NCBI GenBank assembly: GCA_030386875.1
Contig: CM059568.1
Span: forward strand, 27,646,120 to 27,710,119
Length of the DNA stretch: 64,000 nucleotides
Source: Morinoia aosen
Lineage: Eukaryota; Arthropoda; Malacostraca; Amphipoda; Talitridae
Direction of reading: 5' to 3'
Shown: positions 35,295-45,605 of the stretch, piece after piece
Position numbering within the stretch: position 1 is the first letter of the stretch
Layout: each line of letters starts with the position of its first letter
Program-made: the position numbers and the translations under genes
The notes under the pieces: generated by a model
What the model saw: the letters and a program-made list of their open reading frames with translations, nothing else
Database searches by the model: none
Told to the model about the DNA's origin: nothing

Positions 35295-35725
35295 ACACAG
35301 ACTTCTCTCTCAGTACAAATTTCACAGGCAGAAGAAGTCTTCACTCACCAAATCTACTGAAAATCAAGTTATCAAACCAAAAGAAACAAAAACGTTTCCT
35401 ACTACTCTCACAGTCACTCTCTACAATGTCACACACTATACTCTTTATATGCAAAGAAAGCTTACCAGTCAAAACACCTCAGTCAAAAATTGCAAGTCAC
35501 CACACCTAAGTCCAGTGCTCAGTCTCAACTCTCACGCAATCAAAAAAAAAACTACTCTCACGAGCACTCCATACAAAGTCACACACTGTACTCACGTGAA
35601 TATACAAACTATACCAGTTTTTCAGCAACTTCACTTTAATTCACCACAATTTTCGTCGGAGAATCAGAAGCACGTCCAAACCGTATCGTATCCACCGTAT
35701 CGTATGAAACTGACGATACTGAACA
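35295..35725 (-). promoter_or_regulatory. LINE 5' UTR with duplicated segment
   Basis: A 43-bp segment (plus-strand ACTACTCTCAC...CACACACTRTACTC) at 35401-35443 recurs imperfectly at 35551-35593, exactly 150 bp away. Weaker similarity continues for about another 60 bp. Repeated 5' UTR units act as internal promoter monomers in some LINEs; that role is inferred here. Near the 5' end ACCGTATCGTAT is directly repeated (about 35680 and 35694). Confidence 0.55.
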
Positions 35726-36029
35726 TGCACTTTTAAATGATAGCCTTGAAAATACGGCTTTACTGATGCCCTCGGTACGTGCTTACCGAAGATAATCACT
35801 TGATCATAATGACCGAAGCGAATCCTTCAATCGTATTATTTAATAAATGAATTATATATTTATATGAATATCGTTTGTCAAATTAAAGGCTAGTAGCAGC
35901 AGATTCCAAATATCCTTTTGAAATAATTCCTTAAAGAACATAATTTCGGTCGTACAAATATCAACTCCAAAATACGATACTGCAGCAGTGGGATTGAAAA
36001 ACTACTTAAATAGATGCCTTGCACTTCAT
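35726..36029. other. Unassigned AT-rich sequence
   Basis: Nothing recognisable. It may contain the true 5' junction of the LINE. Confidence 0.35.
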
Positions 36030-36240
36030 GCGCAACACTTTGAGCTCACCACATAACGTGCCACGCACAATACGTCCCACACAGCACACTAGATTCAACA
36101 CATGCACAACACGCCAATCACAAATCCCATAAAACACGCCACACAAACCACAACACACCACCTGCAACACACCACGCACAAAACACCACACACAGTACAC
36201 CAGGCTCTACACTTCACACTCAACATAACACTCAACACAC
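36030..36240. repeat. Degenerate CA-rich repeat
   Basis: Irregular CACAACACACC and CCACGCAC strings occur throughout, similar in composition to 29.41-29.64 kb. Open frames across it are low-complexity (Cys/Val-rich on the minus strand). Confidence 0.55.
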
Positions 36241-36289
36241 TACGTACAGCGCAGTGTGCTGCGTGAGTCTCATGCATCCTGAGCGTATC

Positions 36290-36415
36290 TCAAGCGTTAC
36301 ATGTCTCTCACGCGTACTGCACGTATTCCACGCGTGTCGCACGTATCCTACACGAGCTGCACGTATCACACACGCGCTGCACGTACCCCACACGCGCTGC
36401 AGCACCACACGGCTC
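36290..36415. repeat. Degenerate 20-22-bp CpG-rich tandem repeat
   Basis: Five or six units of the form CACGCGCTGCACGTATCC, with CACGCG or CACGAG starts about every 20-22 bp. It is rich in CpG compared with the surroundings. Confidence 0.7.
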
Positions 36416-36664
36416 AGCCACCCCAGCAAACCACGCCGCTGCGGGACGCCTCTCTGGCTGCAGGTCGCCTAGTTCGCAGCACCTGCGGCCTCCCGCACAA
36501 ATTAAACCGCCACAAAAAACTAACAAATGCCGGCCAAAAATGTAAGTGAACGAGCGTCGGACTAATGAAGCCCAAAGCACCGCAATAAACCCCTGGTGCT
36601 TGCCGGGGACTGTGCAATTAATCGACCTAATAAATCAAGCTCGCGTGACCCTCACAGGGGTGAG

Positions 36665-36790
36665 CTCATTGGCTGCTGACCGGCGCTGGGGCTTCGCTCA
36701 CGTGTCAACCTCACGCGTAATTAAATTAAAAGTTTGAGTATAAAAGCAGTTTCGGTCTGTGAGGACTTCCTTCTTATGTCAGTTGTAGAT
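36665..36790 (+). promoter_or_regulatory. Promoter-like patch with TATA box
   Basis: ATTGG (inverted CCAAT, about 36669), CACGTG (about 36700) and TATAAAAG (36739-36746) are followed by TCAGTT (36779-36784), which matches the arthropod initiator. The TATA-to-initiator distance (about 42) is longer than the usual 30. No gene was recognised downstream, so this is a candidate only. Confidence 0.3.
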
Positions 36791-38011
36791 CAATTTTAAT
36801 TAAACCATACTTTTAAAAATATATTCCATTTATCCAAGTTCTAGAGATTATTTTACCCTCGCCGTAAGCACAGAAAGAAATGAAGGTATTTCAGCTGACT
36901 TACTCCAAAGAAACGAAGTAACCTGAGAGGTCTGTCCTCTACAACTTAAAGCCACTAGATTGAGGTATTCTGAAGCAGTTGCAGTAGCGTAACGTTTTTT
37001 GAGCATTCGGCCACCGTGGTACTGAAATCCCTTGGTAGTATTTATTTTATTAAAACTTTGAGTAAAACTTCTAAGCCAAAATACTAATGAAAGTAATACC
37101 TTGACTCGTAATACTCGCAAAATGAATTAATTTTTGCAACCCTCCGAGCATAGGAAATGCTAATGTTGCACAAGAAAAGCACATTATGAACACAGCTATC
37201 ACATCAAAGGGTCACTCAGTTCCCCAGCCCAAACACAAGATCCTCGATACCAAGTCCAGCTCTTCCAGCCGCCTCGGCTATGGTGCGGAAATTCTTCGCG
37301 GAATTCAATCAACGGTACGATCGTTGTGCAATTTCAAGCGTTTGTTCGCTTTTTGTCCGCAATTTGAAGCATTGATTTCATTTCAGAACATATAACAACG
37401 GATTTCAGTCGAATTTCAGTACTGAATACCCTTGAAGCAGGAACTGGAAAGCAATTTAGCTATAGAACATTAAGGAAGCCTTATAATTCAATTTATATCA
37501 TAGGGAACGGTCGTCAGAGCTAATTGAAGCCGGAATTATATGTTGAAGGTTTGCAGTGCAGCGCGACAACTTTATCCAAGCCAGGAAAACTGATGAAATT
37601 CTAAATACTCTATTGTTTCTGGGCATTTAATGTAATAAATTATTTGGGCTTCCTATTCAAGATTTACTCGCCTGCGGGCTATTTTAAGCAGTGAATAGTT
37701 CATTGACCGCTTGAAAATGTGTTAATCCCCGTGCTATGAAAATCGCACCTCTGAGTGAGATTAGACTTGAATTTTTGGTGACAAGATATTTCTATCTTAA
37801 AGATAGTTTCAACACATTCGTAACACAGTAGAAGATGAGCATGGTACTCATGCTAAAGAAACTATTTTTGTTGCGAATGTTGGTTGAGGTTTCATTTTTG
37901 TAGAACTAATGTTTTCTCATAACTACGTTATCGAAAAAACAATACAGGTAAAAAATGCAATAATAATCTATTTTGTCTGTCGATATGTCAACATAATTGT
38001 GAGCCTTGATT
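36791..38011. other. Unassigned sequence
   Basis: No gene recognised. Open frames at 36848-37120 (minus) and 37186-37395 (plus) have no recognisable domain. The last three bases (ATT, 38009-38011) are the left target duplication proposed for the following element. Confidence 0.35.
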
Positions 38012-38039
38012 CACTGTAAAAAAAAACTGCAAAAATACA

Positions 38040-38400
38040 GACAAAAACAGACGAATTATCTGTTAAAATGACACAAATTGCTACTTCTAGTCCGTTTTCT
38101 GAATATTATCTGTTAAATCAACAAATTCATCCGTAATTCAGTTCGATACCGGACAATTTTGCTAATTTCCGTTGTTTTTACAGGTCAATTAAAAATTACG
38201 GGAGTAAATTGAATTCTTCGTTGTCGTAACGGAATCTTGGAAGTTGTCCGTTGATCCAACGGCTTATCTTTACATTTAGGAGTAGTTTTAACAGACAAAC
38301 TGAATATTACAGATTCGACTGACTCTTCAGGGGATTATACAGAATCCGATTAAATTTCCATTGTTTCAATGGTCCGTAACAGTAAAAACATGATCATATA
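38040..38400. repeat. Left subterminal repeat region
   Basis: There are several copies of a palindrome-like motif of the form TCYGTT-N5-AACRGA, for example TCTGTTAAATCAAC at 38109, TCCGTTGTTTTTACAG at 38168, and TCCGTTGATCCAACGGC at 38248. Single half sites also occur (TCTGTTAAA at 38059, GTAACGGA at 38225, TCCGTAACAG near 38380). The same motif fills the right end at 47.1-47.4 kb. Confidence 0.6.
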
Positions 38401-40040
38401 TTTGTCACAATTGCTGTTAATGTGGCAGTATGTCTTGTATCACTCTGTCGTCGTTTTACTTTTTGTTCAACCAACACATTACCGATTTGCGATTGCCAAG
38501 TATGAGATAAAAAATTAATAATTCTTGCGGAACAGCTTAATTTAAAAAATTAATAATACTCTCAGAATAGAATTTACAATATTAGCACTGCGTAAAAAGT
38601 TTCAAGTTGCAAATTCATCAATTTGCCAACTAGAAATATATGATGGCCATGGCAGAAAGAGAAACGTTAATAAAAAGCCTGTGCAAATTGATTCAGAAAA
38701 TTCCATTCCCTCTCATTTACGATGCAGACAACGCAGCGTAAAGATGGTATACAATTTGACGTATTCTGCCCCAGAATTGGATAGCCCGTATATAAGTTGG
38801 CAAATTACCGTACCTAAACGTGTATATTTTCATTCTCTGTGCATGTGAGGAACGTAATGCAACTAAGGGGCTTGTGCGTTTATACGTACATACATATATT
38901 GTCCATTCACTTGTGTGTGTATATATACGTAAGTACATACGCGTAAACATACATACGAATAAGTGAAAAATACTATAAAAGTGTTCATTGAGATCTGTAT
39001 GAATTTGCTAATAAGCCTGTGTCAGGGAGGAAGTTCATTTTTTTATTCATACATGAACTGTGCTCCGTTAAAAGAAAAACAGGAAAACATGCAGCATTTT
39101 TATTCCCATTTTTGAACTTATTTAAACATTACACAGTCTACTAGTGCATGGCATACAGTAATGGAATCATATACTGTATTACCCAACAAGTTAATGCGGT
39201 ATTTAAATTTACGCAAATAAAAATTACAATGTTGAAAAAGTGAAATGAAGCACGAGCCGTTTTCATAGCCTTATATATACATAAAGAAGTTATGTTAATC
39301 ATTTCTAAATGATCAACGGACAAATTCGATCACACGACTTTATTTACACTCAACGCAAATATACCTTATAAGAGCAGGGGTTCTCAAACTTTTCTGCTGT
39401 GACTGAAACTGGAACAGGTAGTGACTGGAACTACCCTAACCCATACTTGATTAGTTCATTTGGTGCTTCACTAAAATAATATTTTCTTTGAGAAACTTTG
39501 GTTTCCCGTGAACAATATACCAAATAATATAGAGCTGTGTTATATAGCTTTAATATAGAGCACACTTGTTGAGCTCATTTATTTCAAATTTTTAAATTTC
39601 TCTACTTCTTCGGAAAAGAATAAAAGGATAAAGAAAAATGAAGCTGTTTATTGAATGAAAGACACTCTGTCGTTACCGTATTGAATTTATTAGTGGTAAT
39701 AAATTCCACTATAAACTAAGTGTTTTAGATGCAAGAATGAATGTTAGAAAATGTTTATCAACCTTAATTGAGTCGTTTATGCTCTCTAAAAAGCTAGAAA
39801 TGTTTTCAATTCATGTCCAGTCATGCGTCGAGTAGAATATATTTTCAACAATAGAAAGGACTCGTTACTCGTGTCCACTTTCGAACGTCTGTCGCAAACT
39901 AGTCCCTGTTCCTGGGCCCGGAGTGGAATTCATCGTAGTGGAATTCAGCGCAGTGGAGGGCATGTAATGCATAACCTAAGTGTATTTTACATTTTTATAT
40001 CATTGATACTAAATTTCAAAGGAATTGAACGTCCAGCTGG
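38401..40040. other. Unassigned AT-rich interior of the candidate transposon
   Basis: No coding sequence recognised. It contains TATA/TACATAC simple sequence at about 38880-38960 and a 15-bp tandem repeat of AGTGGAATTCATCGT type at about 39932-39965. Confidence 0.35.
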
Positions 40041-40074
40041 TTAAAGACCATTTAATAGATGATCGTGAGCGATG

Positions 40075-40165
40075 CCAATTGGCCAATGACGGAACGCAAA
40101 AAACGTCACGTGACGAAAAATCGTCACGTGACTTTGTTTACAACTGGTTATGGCGGCCGTAAGTG
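40075..40165 (+). promoter_or_regulatory. Promoter-like cluster: two CCAAT boxes and two CACGTG palindromes
   Basis: CCAAT occurs at 40075-40079 and 40083-40087, followed by two identical copies of CGTCACGTGAC (40104-40114 and 40122-40132). These have bHLH-ZIP E-box and CRE-like character. ATGGCGGCC follows at 40150-40158, directly abutting a consensus 5' splice site GTAAGT (40159-40164). This looks like the core promoter and first exon of a polymerase II gene. I could not assemble a gene from the downstream frames. Confidence 0.45.
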
Positions 40166-41193
40166 ATGCGAAGTAGATTACGGGAGTTAAAATGGCTCCT
40201 TGCGTACGCTTAAGAAAAAGTTTTTCGATAATTATTGATGAAACTGAAATATGTTGAATGCAACATGCATTTGAAGATGCATTATATATCCAAAATGCCG
40301 AAGAAGTCTTGTGTGGAGTGAAGTGTAAGCACTTCTGTCCTTCGAACTTCAAATCCAGTTCCAGAAAGGGCTGTGCCAAACCAAGGTAATGTAAAACTTA
40401 ACTTGAGTTACATCATTTATCCCAATTAACTCACTGAATCAAAGCTTCATAAATTAATAATGAGTTTCTTATTACCCATTGTTTGAAAAAAGAGTAGATT
40501 TTTTATTGACCCTTAATAGCATGAGTTTATGAAGAGAAAAATTTGTATGTGCTTTAACTTATGTTGTCATTGATGGAGGCCGAGCAAAATTAAATATTTT
40601 TTGTGGAAACTAAAATAAAAAACATTAGACATCCCCAAAATTTAATTGACATTAAGATTAGTATATTGTTGCCTTTTTATACAAAATTTAATAACAAATG
40701 CTATTCTAAAAGTTATTTTTTAAATAATTATTCATAATTGAAATGTCTTGAATTGGCTGTATTGCCTGTTATGTTATTTATTTTGTATCTGAGTAACTGT
40801 CTTGTATTAAACTACAATCAAAATCTCTCGTTAAAAGTTTTATTTTTGAATGAGTGACTTACTTTGTATGTGCATCCATTGTTTATTACACGGTTCAATT
40901 AACTACGTTTCGGCACTGAAAACTCAAAAATCGATTACTGACCAACGCTACACATTTACCGTTACAACCTAACCAAACTCACCGTTAACAACTGTAGAAA
41001 TGCAGTGAACATGTTAAATTATAGTTGTTTTTCCTTTACTCATGGCTTGAATTTTAATTGAAAATATAATATCATGCAGGCTTCTGCATTTATGTAGCCT
41101 TGTAGAGAAATATAGTGTACCTACTCTTGCTTTACTTAGTTGTAAAATAAATGATTAGGCTTTGAGTATGCCAGCTTCCTATACTATATCTGG
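40166..41193. other. Possible first-exon region, otherwise unassigned
   Basis: A plus-strand frame from ATG 40191 (MAPCVRLRKSFSIIIDETE) meets TGA at 40254 and restarts with ATG. It runs to a splice-donor-like AG-GTAATG at 40384-40391. No domain could be recognised. The remainder is AT-rich and non-coding. Confidence 0.25.
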
Positions 41194-41728
41194 TCTCTGG
41201 TAAATGTTAAGGAGAGGACCATAATTGATTTTCCACTTTTCGGTGCCTTAACATAGTTAATTAGATCTAAATAAAAAAATTTTATTCTATGCAATTTCCG
41301 TTGCAAATGAGTATTTAACAAGTCATAGCGGTAAATTACTGACCGCAACTCTTGTGTTTGAAGCAGAAAGAAATTGGGCGGAGGGGAAGACTATAATGGA
41401 CTCTCCCTTCCGACGCGCTGGAATGATGAGCGCAAAGACGAAAGACATACCGCTATAGCTCGTTATTTTATGGGTGATAACCTTTATTGTGTTATTAACT
41501 AAAAGATCTTAGAAGTCGATTTAGGCTCTGCGGGGTCAACTAATAATAAATTACAAAGTACCCAAACGTACGCTACCCAAACCAAACCTACTGCTATAAC
41601 TCGGTTTAATTCTAATTTTCGACGGAATTTGCATAGATGAAAAGTTGTTTATTTTGATCTAATTAACTATATTTAGGCAGCAAAAATTAGAAAATTGATT
41701 ATGATCCTCTCCTTTACAAATACCCTGG
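41194..41728. mobile_element. MITE-like element with about 100-bp inverted repeats
   Basis: The left arm (AAGGAGAGGACCATAATTGA ... GTTAATTAGATCTAAATAAA ... CTATGCAATTTCCGT) is matched in reverse complement at about 41625-41725. Matching strings there are AAGGAGAGGATCATAATCAA, GTTAATTAGATCAAAATAAA and CTATGCAAATTCCGT. About 320 bp of non-coding sequence lies between. No transposase and no clear target duplication are visible. It is nested within the 38-47 kb candidate element. Confidence 0.7.
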
Positions 41729-41976
41729 TCACTTTCAAAAGTGGCCTTTAATGCAATGAAAAGTGATCAAAGTTGTTCACATTAGGCAGCCATACAGAGT
41801 TGGCCACCAAAGGTGACCATGCAAAGTGTACATAGAATTTGTTTTAGTTACTTGAAGGTAAACATAATCATGGGATCTGTCTGCAAAGTTTTGTTCAGGG
41901 TGAATGGAATTTGCATTTTCATGAACTTGAGTCCCAAATTGAAATTTTTTTGACTATAATTGAATGAATTGAAATC

Positions 41977-42425
41977 CACAGGCTGAAAAGACTAAAAGAA
42001 AACTGGTCACTCCATAGAAATGAAACAATCATACAGGCAAAAACAAAGACCATTAATAAAATTAATACAAAAAAAACACATGAATGTAATTGTAATTGTA
42101 ATTTACAATTGTAATTGTAAATGTAACACACATTATAGAAGCCTTACATATCCATAAACTCAAACCTTCCCTCAATGAAAATATGAACGATTTTTTTGCT
42201 CTGAAATTGTTTAAAAGAACCGTGCCGTAAATTGTTGGAACAATCGTTGCAGTCCACCATTTCGCTTTATTCTTCGGCCAAGTGAACATGTGTTGAGAAA
42301 GTTGGTCTTGGTATTTTACATCCATGTGTGTTTTTCTGTATTAATTTTATTAATGGTCTTTGTTTTTGCCTGTATGATTGTTTCATTTCTATTGAGTGAC
42401 CAGTTTTCTTTTCGTCTTTTCAGCC
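41977..42425. mobile_element. Inverted pair of possible Penelope-like 3'-end fragments
   Basis: About 105 bp at 41977-42085 (minus) and 42320-42425 (plus) are near-identical inverted copies. Both read TATTAATTTTATTAATGGTC, TTTTTGCCTGTATGATTGTT and GACCAGTTTTCTTTT. The right copy runs directly into a hammerhead-like motif; in the left copy that motif is broken off after CAGCCTG. This resembles a head-to-head pair of Penelope-type termini, parallel to the composite at 11-14.7 kb but from a different family. The family assignment is an inference from the terminal motif. Confidence 0.55.
42085..42125. repeat. GTAATT-type simple repeat, palindromic
   Basis: Several GTAATT/GTAAATT units followed by their complement (TTACAATTGTAATT) make a self-complementary AT-rich tract between the two inverted arms. 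Confidence 0.8.
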
Positions 42426-42451
42426 TGAGGATGATGCCAGTGGCATTGAAA
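42425..42451 (+). ncRNA. Hammerhead-ribozyme-like motif
   Basis: CTGAGGA (42425-42431), T, a 6-bp stem GATGCC/GGCATT with loop AGT, then GAAA (42448-42451). The layout is the same as in the 11-14.7 kb element (core, one U, stem II, GAAA) but the stem sequence is unrelated. This supports a structural rather than chance origin. Stems I and III were not resolved. Confidence 0.45.
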
Positions 42452-42489
42452 CGTTGCGTTTTACCTATTGACTATAGTGTGATTTAGTA

Positions 42490-43320
42490 AAATGATAAGC
42501 AATTTGCTGAGAATTTTAACACGTAATGAACTTCAAATATATCGTGATGCTGAAAAATTAGTAAAGAATTGAAATCCAGTTAGAATGAAAAAAGATTATT
42601 CAGATAAGAATGTTCTCACTGAGAATGTTAATTGATATATTGAAAAAGTGAAATGAATTTTAAAATCAGATCATGTTAAAATTGAAAATCACATTAATTT
42701 ATCATGCACCACTCTACATAATTAAGAAATGTCACATTTTTGTTTTCTGCGTAATTAAATTGTTGATGTTTTCAAATGTCAGCTGTGAAAAATTCATTAG
42801 GATCTGTACAATGGTTCTCAAGATACAGAGGTTAGCAGCTGGGTAATAGGGTGGTTTACTTGAATTATTAGGTATCTAATGTGATTAATTTGCATGTGAA
42901 GTCATAAAAATAACTTGTTTCTGGTATCTCAAAGGAATGTGTTTTAAAATGGTGTGGGCACTAATGAGGAGCTAACACACCCTGAGCCATACATTTTGTA
43001 TGCATTCATTGAATAATTCACAAGCATTGCAAGATTATTTTTGAAATTATCCAATAACCCTTCTCTGCTATTGTAAGTTATTGACAATAAGATCAACAAA
43101 AGCTCTGCCCCTCTTTGTAGGAACTTGATTCTACTCTCATTTGATGCGGAAATGATCTGTTTACAAAAATAGAGAAAAATTTAAAGTTCTACTCTAAACT
43201 TGAATGTTGCCAGAAATTTGTGTTCTTTAAAAAATTTCGATTTCGAATATGTACCTTTTTCCAATTCAATATTAATATTTTTGTTTCCATTTGTTATATA
43301 TTGTTTATTTTTGGGTTTAG
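42490..43320. other. Unassigned AT-rich interior sequence
   Basis: No coding sequence recognised. It ends in a pyrimidine-rich tract and TTTAG (43316-43320), a good 3' splice-site match for the following candidate exon. Confidence 0.35.
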
Positions 43321-43439
43321 GCAAACCTGGATCAAGTTTCTGCGTTGAAAAGTGATGGAGCTTTTGTTGCTGTAATAAATACAAAAATGGCGCATTTATC
43401 TGTTGAAATTTTTTTAGTTGCAAAAACAAATAACATAAG
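43321..43439 (+). CDS. Candidate internal exon
   Basis: A 119-base open segment is bracketed by TTTTTGGGTTTAG at its left and AAG-GTAAAAG at its right, good splice acceptor and donor matches. The 39-residue reading includes ANLDQVSALKSDGAFVAVIN, which looks protein-like. No family is recognised. I could not join it in frame to candidate exons near 40.3 kb or 44.1 kb, and a competing 82-codon frame exists on the minus strand. Confidence 0.2.
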
Positions 43440-44799
43440 GTAAAAGACTCATATCCTTACCAGTAAAAGTATTCTATATTAGACTGGTGTTTTAAATTTG
43501 CTGTTTACCCTTTGCACCAAGAAATCCAAAAAAGACAGCTTGTTATTCGTTTAATATTAGGATGTTTACTATTGTAAATGTAATATTTGGATGTATGCGA
43601 CAAGCGCTGCTGCAACATTCTCACTGTGATGTCATTTAAGTTTTTTTTCTCTTATGCAGGAAAGGAACTTGAGCATCAAGAAGGGAGAAACTAATTTACA
43701 GATGTTAAATTAATGAACAACGCTTGTTCTTAGTAGAATATCAATGGTTTCAAATATGATCATTTTTCAAAATGATTTTCATAAAAACATCATGTTGGGA
43801 GAATGTCGACAAATTAATTTAGTGCTGTAGCATTTTCAAATGGTTAAAACTAACTGAATCAAGACTAATAATCTCACAAATTTGTATAGATGTTTATATG
43901 TATGTGTCTACATGAATGTGTATAATAACTGTATATGCATACATATATATACATATTGGTACATAACAGTTTAAGTTCAGAGAGGTACATACTTGCATGT
44001 TCCTGCGCATTCCTTTGCCGAACATTTACTTGAGGTCAAGCTGAGAGTTTCACATATTTAATTTCTGTTGGCTCGTACATTTTCAGTAGTATGAATATGA
44101 CTTCACTAACTTACAAACGCTAATGTATTTTTAACAATTCCAGATAACTACTGAAAGTCAACCCCCAACGAAGCTTCAAAATAAGTTCCGCGAATGGAAG
44201 AAAACGCCACTGCGGGACGCATCCGAATGTCCTGTCGTTGGTCGCGTGCCTCAGCAGCACGGAAGAGTCTCTTGGCCTCAACCCTGCCACCTTGCTTGCT
44301 GATCTATTCCACAAGTGTGATTGATGTCTTCATTTTTTAATGACACAATTGAATGTTATGTTAGGTTTAAGTGACAGCTAATTCAATTTTCTGACAAGTT
44401 TGTACATTCTGAACATTATATAGGTCTTTTCAAGTAAGATTGCTGACAACCAAGGTTCCCATGCAGTTCATTCATAAATTAATAGTAAAAAATTGAACAA
44501 CTCATTATCACAATATAATTTAATACCTAAAAGGAGAGGGGTTTTATATGTCACGACTGGAATGTGGGCTATGTGAAGCAGGTGATTCATTTTAATCTTG
44601 TTTTTTCATCACAGCCCCCCTCCCCCTCACACAAATGGGTAATCCTCATGTGTGCTTTGCACTTAGAGATACTAATAGGCTGTGTAGGCCCTGACCTAAG
44701 GACAAGTTGGCCTTCCTTTCTCGTTACAGTGGGTTGAGGACTTCTGGACCGTATTGCCCTTTTCACCACCTCAACTTCAATCTTGATGCTTTTCATTTC
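43440..44799. other. Unassigned interior sequence
   Basis: A possible acceptor (TATGCAG, 43660-43666) precedes a short open segment. Another (CAATTCCAG, ending about 44142) precedes a plus-strand segment reading QNKFREWKKTPLRDASECPV. TATA/CATA simple sequence lies at about 43895-43970. None could be assembled into a gene. Confidence 0.25.
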
Positions 44800-45033
44800 C
44801 TACTCTTGTTTTTTCTTTTTACTATGCTTAAGACAATACTTCGCTAGAAAACACATAGTGCATTTTAGATTCGTAGTTCCCACATGACCAGTGCGCCTTC
44901 TGCAACATACTTGTCTTGAACTTATGAAAGTATTATGAAACGTACCCCTGAAATTTTGTGTTTTTTGTGTGTTCCTGCGTTTTAGTTTTGTTTTGCATGC
45001 TTGTAGGAATTTCACTTCCATTCTGGTTTTCAA
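44800..45033 (-). CDS. Small ORF with Cys/His cluster, possibly a piggyBac-type C-terminus
   Basis: A 77-codon minus-strand frame ends with KCTMCFLAKYCLKH preceded by VCC and followed by a Lys-rich tail. C-x2-C-x5-C-x2-H after an upstream Cys pair resembles the Cys-rich domain that closes piggyBac-type transposases (C-x2-C-x4-C-x2-H). No catalytic domain was found upstream, so this would be a fragment or an end exon. The similarity is by motif only. Confidence 0.25.
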   Translation of the reverse strand: MKTRMEVKFLQACKTKLKRRNTQKTQNFRGTFHNTFISSRQVCCRRRTGHVGTTNLKCTMCFLAKYCLKHSKKKKQE

Positions 45034-45343
45034 GCTAAGGTTCTTCAGATAATAAAAGATGGTTCAACTTTCTGACGAAAGGTTAAGTAAGTGTTATTGG
45101 ACTCGTGTTAGCTGCTAAATTGTTTGGATGACGATTTTTTTAAATCGGGGTGCGATTTTCAAATAGTTTCTCAATTCTATTTTAAACGCGTCTGATAGGC
45201 TTGCATAGATCTGCGGTATGTTCGAGTCTTAAAGTTGTACGTGAACATTCTGTGTATCAGGTCTCCATGCTTTCTCATTGTCTAGGCGTTAAATTATTTT
45301 TGCCAAATAAGACAAAATTGACTACCTTACGCCTTACTCATAT

Positions 45344-45605
45344 CTCCATACTAAATGGTGCCTTCCTCCTTCCTCTCTTCGATACGCTCTTTTTTGTAGC
45401 GGTTAGGGAGGCTTAAACTAACTTATAATCTACAATCTACAATCTTTGATTTTGTTTCATGAACTTATGTTTTACCTTACTGTTTCTATGCCTTTTCTGC
45501 ATAGATTCCGCGTTCCCTTAACTCCATACTAAATGGTGCCGTCTTCCTTCCTCTCTTTGGATAGCCTTAGTTGCGGATAGGGAGGCTTAAACTAACTGAT
45601 AATCT
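45344..45605. repeat. Direct duplication, about 90 bp, 178 bp apart
   Basis: CTCCATACTAAATGGTGCC ... GGGAGGCTTAAACTAACT-ATAATCTA occurs from 45344 and again from 45522 with roughly 85-90% identity. The spacer (GTTTCTATGCC region) is unique. Confidence 0.8.

Larger units (their letters stand above)
30480..35725 (-). mobile_element. CR1-superfamily-like non-LTR retrotransposon (LINE), nearly full length
   Basis: On the minus strand the order is a 5' UTR of about 430 bp, ORF1 (35294-34149), ORF2 (34148-30735), and a 3' UTR of about 250 bp. The 3' UTR ends in short CAAGTT-type repeats near 30483-30500. ORF1 has a Cys-rich finger and an SGNH-esterase domain and ORF2 an APE-type endonuclease plus reverse transcriptase. 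This arrangement is known for CR1-group LINEs. The short terminal 3' repeat in place of poly(A) also fits that group. Three in-frame nonsense codons in ORF2 but no frameshifts indicate a recently inactivated copy. Both boundaries are approximate, and I could not identify a target-site duplication. Confidence 0.85.

Noticed and set aside
31483-35736. Long plus-strand frames (331, 483 and 176 codons) opposite the LINE
   Set aside because: They are antisense shadows of the LINE ORFs, low in complexity (Ser/Leu/His/Phe-rich), and have no recognisable domain. The minus strand carries endonuclease and reverse transcriptase motifs.
40191-40385. Selenocysteine or readthrough gene at the in-frame TGA (40254)
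   Set aside because: No SECIS-like structure or homologous protein could be identified. An upstream ORF or chance frame is simpler.
41919-42487. Two related small proteins sharing VLILLMVFVFACMIVSFL
   Set aside because: They are the same non-coding 105-bp inverted repeat read on opposite strands. The shared hydrophobic peptide reflects DNA duplication, not a protein family.
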